From Pseudomonadota bacterium (GTDB lineage Bacteria > Pseudomonadota > Gammaproteobacteria > Steroidobacterales > Steroidobacteraceae), in contig JAFAEQ010000002.1 in assembly GCA_023423935.1 (NCBI GenBank), positions 28,475-92,474 on the forward strand: a DNA stretch of 64,000 bases. Reading direction: 5' to 3'. Within the stretch, counting starts at the first letter, position 1. Each line of letters opens with the position of its first letter. Below are positions 24,926-33,705 of this stretch, in pieces. The notes beneath the pieces are model-generated. The model saw nothing but the letters and a program-made list of their open reading frames with translations, searched no databases and was not told the DNA's origin. A program made the position numbers and the translations under genes.

Positions 24926-26476
24926 ATGCGCAGCACCTCCTTCTGGCAGCACGGCGTAACTGCCCCCGACTTTGCACCGCTGCGTGACAAAGTCACCGCC
25001 GATGTCTGCGTGATCGGTGGTGGGATTGCGGGACTCACGACGGCGCATCTGTTAGCCGAAGCAGGATTGAGCGTAGCGATCATCGAAGCGATCAATCTGG
25101 CCGCGGGCGAGACCGCGCGCAGCACTGCTCACATCGCGATTCCCGACGATCGTTTCACCCACTTGCTCAGAAGCTTCGGCGATGAGGGTGCACGGCAGAT
25201 CGTCCAGAGCTTCGGTGCCGCCATCGATCTGATCGAATCCATCGTCGCGCGCCAAGGCATCGACTGCGATTTCCGCAGATTGGACGGCTTTCTCGTATCG
25301 TGTGATGCCTCACCGCTGCAAGCGCTGCAGGGAGAACACGATGCAGCACTCGCCCTCGGTGTCGCGTGCGAACTGATACCCCGTGCGCCGGCCGAGCTGG
25401 CTCAATTCGGGCCCGCGTTGCGTTTCACGGGGCAGGCTCAGTTCAACCCGTTCAAATACATCGTGGGGCTCGCCGAATCGTTGCCGCGCACCGCGAGAGT
25501 CTACTGCGGCACCCGGGCCATCGCGATCGATGAGACTGCCGAAGGTGTCATCGTTCGCACCGACGGCGGGGCCACTGTCGCTGCGAATGCGGCAGTCGTC
25601 GCGACCAACACACCGTTCAACGAACGCCTGGGCCTGCATCTTCGTCAATACGCATATCAAACGTACGCGATCGGTGTTCTCGTTCCGAAAGACTCGCTGC
25701 AGTTCCTGTTGCTCTGGGACGATGGCGACCCGTATCACTACGTGCGTATTGCGCCGTACACCGATGAGCACGATGTGCTGATCGTAGGCGGCGAGGACCA
25801 CAAGACCGGCGAAGGCCCGCATGCCGATGAGCCCTTCAAAAAATTGGAACGCTGGACGCGCGAACATTTCAGTCTCGCAGGAGCGGTGCAATGGCGCTGG
25901 TCGGGCGAGGTGATCGAGCCCATGGATGCCATCGCGAACCTCGGACGCGAAGCCGGTAGCCGCAATGTGTATGTGATCACGGGCGATTCCGGCAACGGGA
26001 TCAGTCACGCCACCATCGGCGCGCGGATCGTGACGGATCTGATTCTGGACCGTGGCTCACCCTGGCCGGTCTACGATCCTGATCGCTCGCGCTATCAGCA
26101 CGCACTCGAGTTCGCCAGGGAGCAAACGGAAATTGCCGGGCACTACGCCGATTGGCTGACCGGCGGCGATACAGCGCAGGCCGATGCCATCGAGCCCGAC
26201 AGCGGCGCCGTCATCCGCCGCGGTGCTCGCAAGTACGCCGTCTATCGCGATGACCGAGGCGATCTCTTCGTCAACTCCGCAACCTGCCCTCACATGGGCT
26301 GTATCGTGCAATGGAACGGCATCGAGAAAACCTGGGACTGCCCTTGTCATGGCTCGCGCTTCACCGCGTACGGCGCAGTGCTGCATGGACCTGCGGCACG
26401 GCGTTTGCGCGCTATGAATGAGCCTGCTCGCGTGGATGATCTCCTGCCTGCGCGCGAACAGCGAAAGGAGCCGTGA
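24926..26476 (+). CDS. FAD-dependent oxidoreductase with C-terminal Rieske domain
   Basis: The 516-residue protein starts with the dinucleotide-binding VCVIGGGIAGLTTAHLLAEA of the DAO/GlpO-type oxidoreductases (residues about 28-48), has a second FAD contact at VITGDSGNGISHATIGARI, and ends with a Rieske [2Fe-2S] domain with both cluster motifs, CPHMGC and CPCHG (about residues 455-480). Family members resembling YhfW have the same fusion, with unknown substrate. The ATG has a GAGGAG Shine-Dalgarno site eight bases upstream; open reading extends further 5' but overlaps the membrane-protein gene. The Rieske centre implies electron transfer to or from the flavin. Confidence 0.92.
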   Translation: MRSTSFWQHGVTAPDFAPLRDKVTADVCVIGGGIAGLTTAHLLAEAGLSVAIIEAINLAAGETARSTAHIAIPDDRFTHLLRSFGDEGARQIVQSFGAAIDLIESIVARQGIDCDFRRLDGFLVSCDASPLQALQGEHDAALALGVACELIPRAPAELAQFGPALRFTGQAQFNPFKYIVGLAESLPRTARVYCGTRAIAIDETAEGVIVRTDGGATVAANAAVVATNTPFNERLGLHLRQYAYQTYAIGVLVPKDSLQFLLLWDDGDPYHYVRIAPYTDEHDVLIVGGEDHKTGEGPHADEPFKKLERWTREHFSLAGAVQWRWSGEVIEPMDAIANLGREAGSRNVYVITGDSGNGISHATIGARIVTDLILDRGSPWPVYDPDRSRYQHALEFAREQTEIAGHYADWLTGGDTAQADAIEPDSGAVIRRGARKYAVYRDDRGDLFVNSATCPHMGCIVQWNGIEKTWDCPCHGSRFTAYGAVLHGPAARRLRAMNEPARVDDLLPAREQRKEP

Positions 26477-26526
26477 AGCGCTCTCTGCGCGAATAACAGA
26501 TCCGATGCGGCGGGCGCGTCTCACGC

Positions 26527-26556
26527 TTGCAAAGCTGCCTTTCGGGCGCTGACAAT
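26527..26556 (+). promoter_or_regulatory. candidate sigma70 promoter
   Basis: TTGCAA (26527-26532) and GACAAT (26551-26556) are separated by 18 bases and lie 35 bases before the start codon of the TIM-barrel gene. The match is moderate (four of six in each box), so the site is tentative. Confidence 0.3.
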
Positions 26557-26590
26557 CGCCCGGGCCAGCAATCACAACAAAGCGAACACC

Positions 26591-27490
26591 ATGGCCGCCT
26601 CCTCGAGCCGCAGAGCGTTCCTGCAGCAGTCTATCTCCCTGGCTGCACTCTCCACGTTCGCCACGACCGTGTCACTCGCCGACGCACGGCAACGCAAGTA
26701 TCCGATGGGATTACAGCTGTACACGGTGCGCGATCCGATGAGCGCCGACGCCGTGGGCACGCTGAAGAAGATCGCGGCGCTCGGCTATCGCGAGCTGGAA
26801 ACCTATGGATACGAGCCACGCGAGCGAAAATTCTACGGCTTCAGGGCACGCGACCTCCTGCGCGTCCTTCGCGATCTCGGACTCACGAGTCCGAGCGGTC
26901 ATTATGATTTCGCGCCCTTCATGCACCAGCCGATCGAGGCTCTCGACGCCTATGTGGCCCAGTGCATAGAAGGCGCGCTCGAACTGGATCAGAAGTTCAT
27001 TACCTGGCCGTGGCTGGATGAAGAGTCGCGCAGCATCGATGCTTTCAAGAAACTCGCCGAGCGTTTGAATCGTGTCGGCGAGCAAGTCACTCGCGCGGGA
27101 TTGCGCTTCGCCTATCACAATCACGAATTCGAGTTCATCCCGCACGATGGACAGCGCGGTTACGAAATCATTCTGCGCGAGACCGACCCTGCGCTGATCA
27201 AACTGCAGCTGGATCTATTCTGGTCCGCTCATTCATCGCCCTGGAGCCCGCACGAGCTGTTCGCGATGCAGCCGGGCCGATTCGTCATGTGGCACATCAA
27301 AGACATGGACATGCAGGATCGCAATCGCTACACCGAGCTCGGCAAGGGCACCATCGATTTCACGAAGATCATGCCGCATGCGCAGCTGGCAGGGCTCGAG
27401 CACTACTTCGTGGAGCAAGGCGACAACTTCGCCGTGGATCCGATGCAGAGCATCGCCACGAGCGCGCAGTACGCGAAGAAATATCTCTGA
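26591..27490 (+). CDS. Tat-exported sugar-phosphate isomerase/epimerase-like TIM barrel
   Basis: The 299-residue protein starts with a twin-arginine signal (SSRRAFLQQSISLAAL), so it is probably folded in the cytoplasm and exported. The mature part is an AP-endonuclease-2/xylose-isomerase-like barrel: YPMGLQLYTVRD, GYRELETYGY, FAYHNHEFEF with metal-binding His/Glu, LQLDLFWS, MWHIKDMD and FVEQGDN. Metal-dependent keto/aldose isomerases and 3-keto-glycoside hydrolase partners share this fold; the substrate is not predictable. It is followed by the convergent dehydrogenase-oxidase operon. Confidence 0.9.
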   Translation: MAASSSRRAFLQQSISLAALSTFATTVSLADARQRKYPMGLQLYTVRDPMSADAVGTLKKIAALGYRELETYGYEPRERKFYGFRARDLLRVLRDLGLTSPSGHYDFAPFMHQPIEALDAYVAQCIEGALELDQKFITWPWLDEESRSIDAFKKLAERLNRVGEQVTRAGLRFAYHNHEFEFIPHDGQRGYEIILRETDPALIKLQLDLFWSAHSSPWSPHELFAMQPGRFVMWHIKDMDMQDRNRYTELGKGTIDFTKIMPHAQLAGLEHYFVEQGDNFAVDPMQSIATSAQYAKKYL

Positions 27491-27519
27491 TCTCGATTCC
27501 GTAACGTGCAGCGCGGGCC

Positions 27520-28341
27520 CTATCGATCGGACGCCGAGATCGCAGGATTGTCGAGCAGCGGAACTCCGAACTCCCTGAGCACTGCCTGGATCTCTGTCCG
27601 GTGCTTCAGGAGCGCATCATCGATCTGCTTGCGCAGCTGCGCATCCTCCCGGCGCGTGCCCATGGAAATCTCGAAGGACATCGGCACTGCGCCATCCACC
27701 CGCGGACTCACGGGCTGCAGCTTGAGCGGCACCCGCGTGCGCTTCGCAAAGTAACCCGCAAGCGGTCCCCAGACGACTGCAACATCCAGGCTCGCATCGG
27801 CGACTGCCTCCACGATCGCGCGCGGCGGACTGTCCAGGGCGTAGTCGCCATAGAGCATGAAGCCGCGGACGTTATCGATCATGCCGCGCCTGGCGAGCGC
27901 GTCGGCCGGAGGGGTGTTCGCAAAGTCATCGCCAATCATCTGCACGCCGATCGTCAGCGTGCGCAAACGCTCATCATCGAAGGTCTCGATGTCCAGATGA
28001 CGATCTTCGCGAGTGACGAAGACATACACAGACCGATAGTACGGCCGCGTCGTCGCAAGCATCTCCAGATCGGTCGCGACGCCCGGGATCACATCGCACA
28101 GTCCTTCCTTCAGCGTGTTGCGAACATTGCCGCGACGCTGCGCCCACCACACATAGCTCACACGCGCATTCAGCTCCCGCGCAACCAGATCGACGATCCG
28201 ATTCTCGAAACCCTGCCGCGCTTCGTTCGAGAACGGCAGATTGTTGGGATCGGCACAGACCCGCAACTCGCGCGGCTGCGCTCCCGCCGCACTCGACGCG
28301 AGGAGACAAGTCACGAGCGCGAAGATCGCGGTGCGGATCAC
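27520..28341 (-). CDS. quinoprotein dehydrogenase-associated periplasmic binding protein (MoxJ/XoxJ-like)
   Basis: The 273-residue product has a signal peptide (MIRTAIFALVTCLLASSAAGA) and a periplasmic-binding fold beginning RELRVCADPNNLPFSNEARQ, with VSYVWWAQRRGNVRNTL and GLCDVIPGVATDLEML. This signature is typical of the MoxJ/XoxJ family found beside PQQ alcohol dehydrogenases, where the protein is thought to help activate the apo-dehydrogenase. Here it is the last gene of the operon that contains the XoxF-like dehydrogenase, which supports the assignment. Start GTG overlaps the preceding stop as GTGA. Confidence 0.88.
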   Translation of the reverse strand: MIRTAIFALVTCLLASSAAGAQPRELRVCADPNNLPFSNEARQGFENRIVDLVARELNARVSYVWWAQRRGNVRNTLKEGLCDVIPGVATDLEMLATTRPYYRSVYVFVTREDRHLDIETFDDERLRTLTIGVQMIGDDFANTPPADALARRGMIDNVRGFMLYGDYALDSPPRAIVEAVADASLDVAVVWGPLAGYFAKRTRVPLKLQPVSPRVDGAVPMSFEISMGTRREDAQLRKQIDDALLKHRTEIQAVLREFGVPLLDNPAISASDR

Positions 28342-29237
28342 GCCGAGCGCTCCTGAGCGTGTGTCTGGTGCCAGGGGTTCTGGAACCACCGATTCAGATA
28401 GACGAGCGCGACGATCGCATGGAACGCGCCGCCAGGAATCCACATGATGAGTCCGGCGAGCTGTTGATCTTCCAGCGGCGTCAAGCCTCCCGCGCCCGCA
28501 AGTGCCAGCGCCGCATACTTCGGATACCACGGACTCCCGGAAAACGACATCAGCACGCCGAGCAGGCCACTGTGTAGCGAGGTGAAGAACAACCAGAAGG
28601 CCGCCACGCCGTGGCGTTGATCGAGCGCCGACGCCCGGCTCATCGCCCACCAGAAGAGCAGCGCGGATGCGAACAGACAGACATGCTGCGCGACATGCCA
28701 GCCTTCGCTCACCAGTGCAGCATTGAAGAGCGCTGGCGCATGCCATAGCCAGAGCATCGCAGCCTGGATCACAGAGGCACTCATAGGCGATGAGATGGCG
28801 GACCAGAAACGCTCGTAACGGCGGCCGTGAGCGATCCCTGCGAGCCGCTGGCGAGTCGTGGCCGGAAATGCCCAGAGCAGAATCCCGATGGGGCGTGACC
28901 ATGCGATGAGCGGTGCGGCCAGCAGCATCAACAGTTCGTGCTCGATCATGTGAGCGGTGAACGACACACCGCCGAGGGCGTGCAGCGGACTCACCAATGA
29001 ACCCGCGATCACTGCCCACCCGGCGGCGAACATGATTCCCTGATGCCGCAGGCGACTGCGGCCGGTGTGCGATGCGCGATAGACGCGCGCGTAGCCGATC
29101 GCGTACCACGCGCCGCTCGTGAACAAGAGCGCAATGAGCAGCCACTCGCCCGCAGCGGCAGCGTTGAGCACATCTACCGGGTGCGACTCACCCACCAGCG
29201 TCCAGAGCGAAATAGTGGCAACGATCAGCGCTCGCAT
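28338..29237 (-). CDS. CtaG-type cytochrome c oxidase assembly membrane protein
   Basis: This 299-residue protein has about seven to eight membrane helices and the conserved motifs of the caa3 CtaG family: HMIEHELLMLLAAPLIAWSRP, LWLWHAPALFNAAL, WHVAQHVCLFASALLFWW, and GLIMWIPGGAFH. His-rich helices are thought to deliver copper to subunit I. It lies inside the oxidase operon and overlaps its neighbours. I use the ATG at 29237; another ATG at 29249 is also possible and overlaps the upstream gene more. Confidence 0.9.
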   Translation of the reverse strand: MRALIVATISLWTLVGESHPVDVLNAAAAGEWLLIALLFTSGAWYAIGYARVYRASHTGRSRLRHQGIMFAAGWAVIAGSLVSPLHALGGVSFTAHMIEHELLMLLAAPLIAWSRPIGILLWAFPATTRQRLAGIAHGRRYERFWSAISSPMSASVIQAAMLWLWHAPALFNAALVSEGWHVAQHVCLFASALLFWWAMSRASALDQRHGVAAFWLFFTSLHSGLLGVLMSFSGSPWYPKYAALALAGAGGLTPLEDQQLAGLIMWIPGGAFHAIVALVYLNRWFQNPWHQTHAQERSA

Positions 29238-29590
29238 CGGAGGATCCATCCCGCGGGCGTACCCATGGCAATCGCAAACACACCCAGCACAGCCATCATG
29301 ATCGAGCAGATAGCGATGAACCGATCCGCTTGCACACGCACGTCGGATCCGGCAGGCGCTCCAGGGAGCGCACGTAGCGCATGCAGGGACAGCAGTCCTC
29401 CGCCAAGAGCAATGGCTGCGCAAACGATGGCGACCGCAGCCGCCAGGGACGACACGCCGGGAGGGCAGCTCGTGTACACGAGCGTCGAGAGGATCTGCTG
29501 TTCGAGCCCCCAGCCCATCGAGCCGCTGAAAAATCCGGCCCATTTGCCGAAGCGCAGGCTGAGCGGAATGTTTGCGCGCTGCGGATTCAT
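29225..29590 (-). CDS. small membrane protein in oxidase operon
   Basis: The 121-residue product begins MNPQRANIPLSLRFGKWAG and has two or three membrane helices (VAIVCAAIALGGGLLSLHAL and ICSIMMAVLGVFAIAMG). Two thirds along the first half, QQILSTLVYTSCPPG carries a single cysteine. Its place between coxC and ctaG suggests an accessory or fourth subunit of the oxidase, but no family is recognised. The start ATG overlaps the coxC stop as TGATG. Confidence 0.8.
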   Translation of the reverse strand: MNPQRANIPLSLRFGKWAGFFSGSMGWGLEQQILSTLVYTSCPPGVSSLAAAVAIVCAAIALGGGLLSLHALRALPGAPAGSDVRVQADRFIAICSIMMAVLGVFAIAMGTPAGWILRCER

Positions 29591-30234
29591 CACAGCCACC
29601 GCGGGCCGAAGTACAGGAGCAGGTAGATCGGGATCCACGCGATGACGACGAAGTTCCAGTAGATCGCGTTCTCACTGACGTCGACGAAGCGCCGCCCTCG
29701 CCCATGCTGCGTGAACATCAGCACGGTCAGAACCGCCGTATCGATCAGATCCGTCACCAGATGCGCCGTATGAAGCCCCAGGATGGTGACGACGATCGAT
29801 CCATACGCGGAATCGCTCCAGCTCACGTGCAGCGTAGTGAACTCGAAGTAGCGGATCACAACGAGCGCGACACCGACGAGCGTCATGAGGACGAGCCCGC
29901 CGCGCACCGCGCGCAGATTCTCCTGCTGCGCCACCTTGTTCAGCCACAGGTTCGGAATTGCGCTGATCAGACTTACGATCAGAAACAGCGTGCCCCATAG
30001 AAGATCGGGCGCGAGCTGATTCGGCGGCCAGTGTCGTTCGTGATTCGCCAGATACAGATACGTCGCCAGCGCGAGCGCGAAGACCGTGCCCTCGATGGCA
30101 ATCATGCCCATCATGCCCCACCAGGTCAGACTGCGATGGCTGTGCGCATGACGTGGTAGCTGCGACAGATCTCCCATGAACTGCGGTCGTGGCAGCTCAT
30201 CGTTCATCAAGACCTCGGGTGCCTGCGCGCTCAT
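29590..30234 (-). CDS. cytochrome c oxidase subunit III
   Basis: Subunit III of heme-copper oxidases stabilises subunit I and its proton uptake. The 214-residue protein has five or more helices and the family features SLTWWGMMGMIAIEGTVFAL, GSIVVTILGLHTAHLVTDLI and the C-terminal AIYWNFVVIAWIPIYLLLYF. The size is that of the shorter five-helix form found with caa3-type oxidases. It overlaps coxA as ATGA. Confidence 0.93.
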   Translation of the reverse strand: MSAQAPEVLMNDELPRPQFMGDLSQLPRHAHSHRSLTWWGMMGMIAIEGTVFALALATYLYLANHERHWPPNQLAPDLLWGTLFLIVSLISAIPNLWLNKVAQQENLRAVRGGLVLMTLVGVALVVIRYFEFTTLHVSWSDSAYGSIVVTILGLHTAHLVTDLIDTAVLTVLMFTQHGRGRRFVDVSENAIYWNFVVIAWIPIYLLLYFGPRWL

Positions 30235-32186
30235 GGCTCGGCATCCTCCCCATCCTCGCGCGGCGGTCCCTTCGGCCAGAACCAGCCGATCAGAGCGATG
30301 CCGATCGGAATGGAGCCGACGACGACTGCCCAGGGCGTGAAGATCGACCCGATGAACATCGCAGTCGTTGCGATCGCTGTGAGCAGAGGCCAGATCGATG
30401 GCTTCGCCGAAGGCTCGCGCACATCGGGCGTGGCATCGAGCGCGGTCGTCAGCAACACCTCGCGCTTGTCGAGACGCAAGCCGCCCATGACTGCCGCGCG
30501 ATCACGGCGGTCCCACAGAGGATTGTCACTGCCGATGAGCGGCACATGCGCAAAGTTGTAGGCCGGCGGTGGCGAGGGCGTGGCCCATTCCAGCGTACCG
30601 GCGCCCCACGGATTCGGCCCCGCACGCACGCTGCTGCGCAATGTCGAGATCAGATTCCACGCGAGCAGCAGCAAGCTCATCAGGATCATGAACGAGCCTG
30701 CCGTCGCGAGCAGATTCAGTCCGTCCCAGCCCAGGCCTTGCGTATAGGTATAGACGCGGCGCGGCATGCCGGCGAGCCCGAGAATGTGCATCGGGAAGAA
30801 CGTGAGATTGAAGCCGACGAACAATAACCAGAAATTCCATTTGCCCATCGTCTCGTCGAGCGCCCTGCCGGTGATCTTCGGAAACCAGTAGTACACCGCG
30901 CCCAGCAACGGGAATACGGCGCCACCGATCAGCACATAGTGGAAATGCGCGACGACGAAGTACGTGTCGTGCAACTGCAGATCGAGCGGTACGGACGCAA
31001 GCATCACGCCCGTCAATCCGCCGAGCACGAAGACCACGATGAATCCAATGACGAACAGCATCGGCGTCGCAAGCGTGGGCCTGCCCTGCCAGATGGTCGC
31101 AATCCAGCAGAAGATCTGCACGCCGCTCGGAACCGCGATCACCATGCTCGCCGTGGTATAGAAACTGTTGCCCAGATGCGGCAGGCCGGTCGCAAACATG
31201 TGATGCACCCACAGACCGAACGCGAACAGTCCCGTGGCGACCAGCGCGAGCACCATCAGCGGATAGGCGAACACCTGCCGTTTGCAGAAAGTCGCGACGA
31301 TCGAGGACACCATGCCGAGCGCCGGGATGAAAATGATGTAGACCTCGGGATGGCCGAAGAACCAGAACAAGTGCTGCCACAGGAGCGCATCCCCGCCCTC
31401 CGCCGCGTTGAAAAAATGCGTGCCGACCAGGCGATCCATCAGCAGGAACGTGCTGGCGAGCATCACGGAGGGCATCGCGAAGATAATCATGATGCTCATG
31501 ACCAGCATCGACCACACGAGCAGCGGAATGCGATTGAGCGTCATCCCGGGTGCACGCATCTTCACAACGGTTGCGACGATGACGACAGCGACCGTCAGAC
31601 CCGAAAGCTCGGTGAACGTGATCATCTGCGCCCAGAAATCGACGCGCTTGCCGGGCGAGTACTGCGGACCGGACAGCGGTGTATAGGAGAACCACCCCGC
31701 GTCGGGCCCGATGTTCAGCATGAAGGCGACCCACAACATCACCCCGCCCGCCAGATAGATCCAGTAGCTGAACGCGTTGAGCTTCGGAAACGCGATGGCG
31801 CGTGCCCCGACCATGAGCGGAACCAGATAGACCGCGACACCTTCCATGATCGGCACCGCGAACAGGAACATCATGGTCGAGCCGTGCATGGTGAAGAGCT
31901 GGTTGTAAAGATCCGGCCCGATGAGTGCGCTCTCCGCGCGAGCGAGCTGGACACGCATCATCAATGCGGCGATACCGGCGAGTCCGAAGAAAAAGAAAGC
32001 CGTGACGAAGTAGCGATGCGCGACCTGCTTGTGATCGACGCTCGACAACCAGCCCAGCCATCCCCGCGGTGTCGCCCAGGTCTGTGCGAGGCGTTCGCGA
32101 GTCGTGGCTTCATCCAGCCACTCGCCGTCCACTGGCGGCTGCAGCACTGGCAGCGAGCGATCGATCTCGAGCGTCGTGCTGCTCAT
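30231..32186 (-). CDS. cytochrome c oxidase subunit I (caa3/aa3 type)
   Basis: This 651-residue protein is the catalytic heme-copper subunit. It shows SSVDHKQVAHRYF near the N terminus, the low-spin heme histidine in LFTMHGSTMMFLF, the CuB/K-channel segment LFWFFGHPEVYIIFIPALG with the D-channel-type Glu, the HHMFATGLP pair, and HDTYFVVAHFHYVLIGG with the heme a3/a ligands. An extra C-terminal part (about residues 540-650) contains two more helices (AIATTAMFIGSIFTPWAVV) as in forms with a fused subunit IV-like tail. It overlaps coxB and coxC as ATGA. Confidence 0.96.
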   Translation of the reverse strand: MSSTTLEIDRSLPVLQPPVDGEWLDEATTRERLAQTWATPRGWLGWLSSVDHKQVAHRYFVTAFFFFGLAGIAALMMRVQLARAESALIGPDLYNQLFTMHGSTMMFLFAVPIMEGVAVYLVPLMVGARAIAFPKLNAFSYWIYLAGGVMLWVAFMLNIGPDAGWFSYTPLSGPQYSPGKRVDFWAQMITFTELSGLTVAVVIVATVVKMRAPGMTLNRIPLLVWSMLVMSIMIIFAMPSVMLASTFLLMDRLVGTHFFNAAEGGDALLWQHLFWFFGHPEVYIIFIPALGMVSSIVATFCKRQVFAYPLMVLALVATGLFAFGLWVHHMFATGLPHLGNSFYTTASMVIAVPSGVQIFCWIATIWQGRPTLATPMLFVIGFIVVFVLGGLTGVMLASVPLDLQLHDTYFVVAHFHYVLIGGAVFPLLGAVYYWFPKITGRALDETMGKWNFWLLFVGFNLTFFPMHILGLAGMPRRVYTYTQGLGWDGLNLLATAGSFMILMSLLLLAWNLISTLRSSVRAGPNPWGAGTLEWATPSPPPAYNFAHVPLIGSDNPLWDRRDRAAVMGGLRLDKREVLLTTALDATPDVREPSAKPSIWPLLTAIATTAMFIGSIFTPWAVVVGSIPIGIALIGWFWPKGPPREDGEDAEP

Positions 32187-33136
32187 CTAAGCGATCCTAC
32201 ATAGGCGACCAGCGCGTCGAGCTCACGCGGCTCCAATTGCACGATCGGCATGTGATTGCCGGGCTTCACGCGCTGCGGATTCTCGAGCCACAGACGCAGA
32301 TTCTGCGGCGTATTGGGTAATGCACCGGCCGCGAGCCATCGCCGACTGCCGAAATGCGAAAGATCGGGACCGACCGTCCCTTGCGCATCGGTCCCCGAGA
32401 TCGCATGACACATGTTGCAGGCGCTCGCCATGAACACACGCTGGCCCGCCTGAGTCTCCGGTGTCGCGGGCGTCGGTGCGCTGCCCAGTTGATGATCGCT
32501 CCATGCGCGGAAGTCTTCTGCGCTGTCGACGACGACTTCGAAGTTCATCTTGGCGTGCTGCGTTCCGCAGAACTCGGCGCAGAAGCCGCGAAACACCCCT
32601 TGCTGGAAGGGCTGCAGACGGATCTCGTTCACACGACCGGGAATCAGATCGAGCTTGCCGTGCAGGTTTGGCACCCAGAAGCTGTGAATGACATCGTTCG
32701 ATGCCAGCTCGACATGCACCTGCGCATTGACCGGCAGATGAATTTCGTTCGCCGTACGAATCTGGCGCGCAGGGTCGCCCGTGTATTCGACCTTCCACCA
32801 CCATTGATAGGCCGTGATCTTCAGCGCGACCTGCGGCTCGCTCGCAGCACGCAGAACTGCGCGGTCGATCAGAAAGCTGCTCATCGCCAGCCCGAACAAA
32901 CCGACTGCAATGATTCCCGTCCAGACATAGAGCGCACGCTTGAGCCCGGTCGAGTGTGCAGGCTCGTTCTCGCGCGGTGCTCGCCATGCTCGTATCAATG
33001 CAAAGGTCACGAAGCCGAGTACGAGCACATACATTGCCCCGCACGTCCACAGCATGATGTGCCACAGCGTGTCGACCTGTTGCGCGTGGACGCCCGCGGG
33101 AGCCAGCGCAGAATGAGCCGCGTCGCGCACGCTCAT
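32183..33136 (-). CDS. cytochrome c oxidase subunit II with fused cytochrome c domain
   Basis: The 317-residue protein has two N-terminal membrane helices, the ITAYQWWWKVEY aromatic stretch, and the CuA site FRGFCAEFCGTQHAKM with both cysteines, His and Met. A cytochrome c domain follows, with heme motif CNMCH and an axial Met near NHMPIVQL. This fusion defines caa3-type oxidases. Electrons would enter at heme c or CuA from the cytochrome c lipoprotein encoded directly upstream. Confidence 0.95.
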   Translation of the reverse strand: MSVRDAAHSALAPAGVHAQQVDTLWHIMLWTCGAMYVLVLGFVTFALIRAWRAPRENEPAHSTGLKRALYVWTGIIAVGLFGLAMSSFLIDRAVLRAASEPQVALKITAYQWWWKVEYTGDPARQIRTANEIHLPVNAQVHVELASNDVIHSFWVPNLHGKLDLIPGRVNEIRLQPFQQGVFRGFCAEFCGTQHAKMNFEVVVDSAEDFRAWSDHQLGSAPTPATPETQAGQRVFMASACNMCHAISGTDAQGTVGPDLSHFGSRRWLAAGALPNTPQNLRLWLENPQRVKPGNHMPIVQLEPRELDALVAYVGSLR

Positions 33137-33705
33137 GGGACTTCTTCGGCCGGCGCGGGATTCATCGGTTCGTCTCCGCGACCCTGCTCCGAATCCAGCT
33201 GCAGATGATCGTCGCGACCGGGACGTGCCGCCTTGGGTCCGTGACCGCCCATCGAGCGAACGTAGGCTGCGATCTGCCAGAGCTGCTGCGGTGGAATCTT
33301 GCCTGCGAACGCCGGCATGCCGTTCGGCCGGCCTTGTGCAATCGTCATGTAGATCTGATCGATCTCACCGCCGTAGATCCATTTGTCGTCCATCAACGGC
33401 GGTCCGATGTCGCCGCCGCCATGGGCGTGACATCCGACGCAGTTCATCCAGTTGAAGAGTCGCTTGCCTTCGGAGAGGTGCCAGGCGTTCTTTTCGTAAA
33501 TGCCGGTTTGCTGCTGGCGAAATGCGTCGGAGGATTGTCCTGCGACCAGTCCGCTCAGCCTCACCTGCGTCGGTGCGAGATCGCTGTTCGGCGGTGCTTC
33601 GAAATGTCGGCGCTCGCGATTGCAGCCGGCCAGCAGAACCGCACCGATCAGCACCACGATTGCGACAGGTACGAGCCGGTCAGCTGTGTGGCAGCGCGAA
33701 TACAT
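33133..33705 (-). CDS. cytochrome c lipoprotein
   Basis: The 190-residue product has a lipoprotein signal with lipobox LLAGC (residues about 24-28) and one heme-binding motif, NCVGCHAHGGG, with a candidate axial Met in GMPAFAGKIP, followed by WQIAAYVRSMGG. It is therefore a membrane-anchored class I cytochrome c in the periplasm. It lies between the dehydrogenase and oxidase genes and overlaps both (26 bp and 4 bp), which makes it the likely electron carrier between them. It does not resemble classical cytochrome cL (XoxG/MxaG) strongly; I infer the role from context. Confidence 0.9.
   Translation of the reverse strand: MYSRCHTADRLVPVAIVVLIGAVLLAGCNRERRHFEAPPNSDLAPTQVRLSGLVAGQSSDAFRQQQTGIYEKNAWHLSEGKRLFNWMNCVGCHAHGGGDIGPPLMDDKWIYGGEIDQIYMTIAQGRPNGMPAFAGKIPPQQLWQIAAYVRSMGGHGPKAARPGRDDHLQLDSEQGRGDEPMNPAPAEEVP

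Noticed and set aside
30526..32204. Long frames on both strands opposite or shifted within oxidase subunit I
   Set aside because: Subunit I is unmistakable in its own frame; the others have the composition expected of shadow frames.
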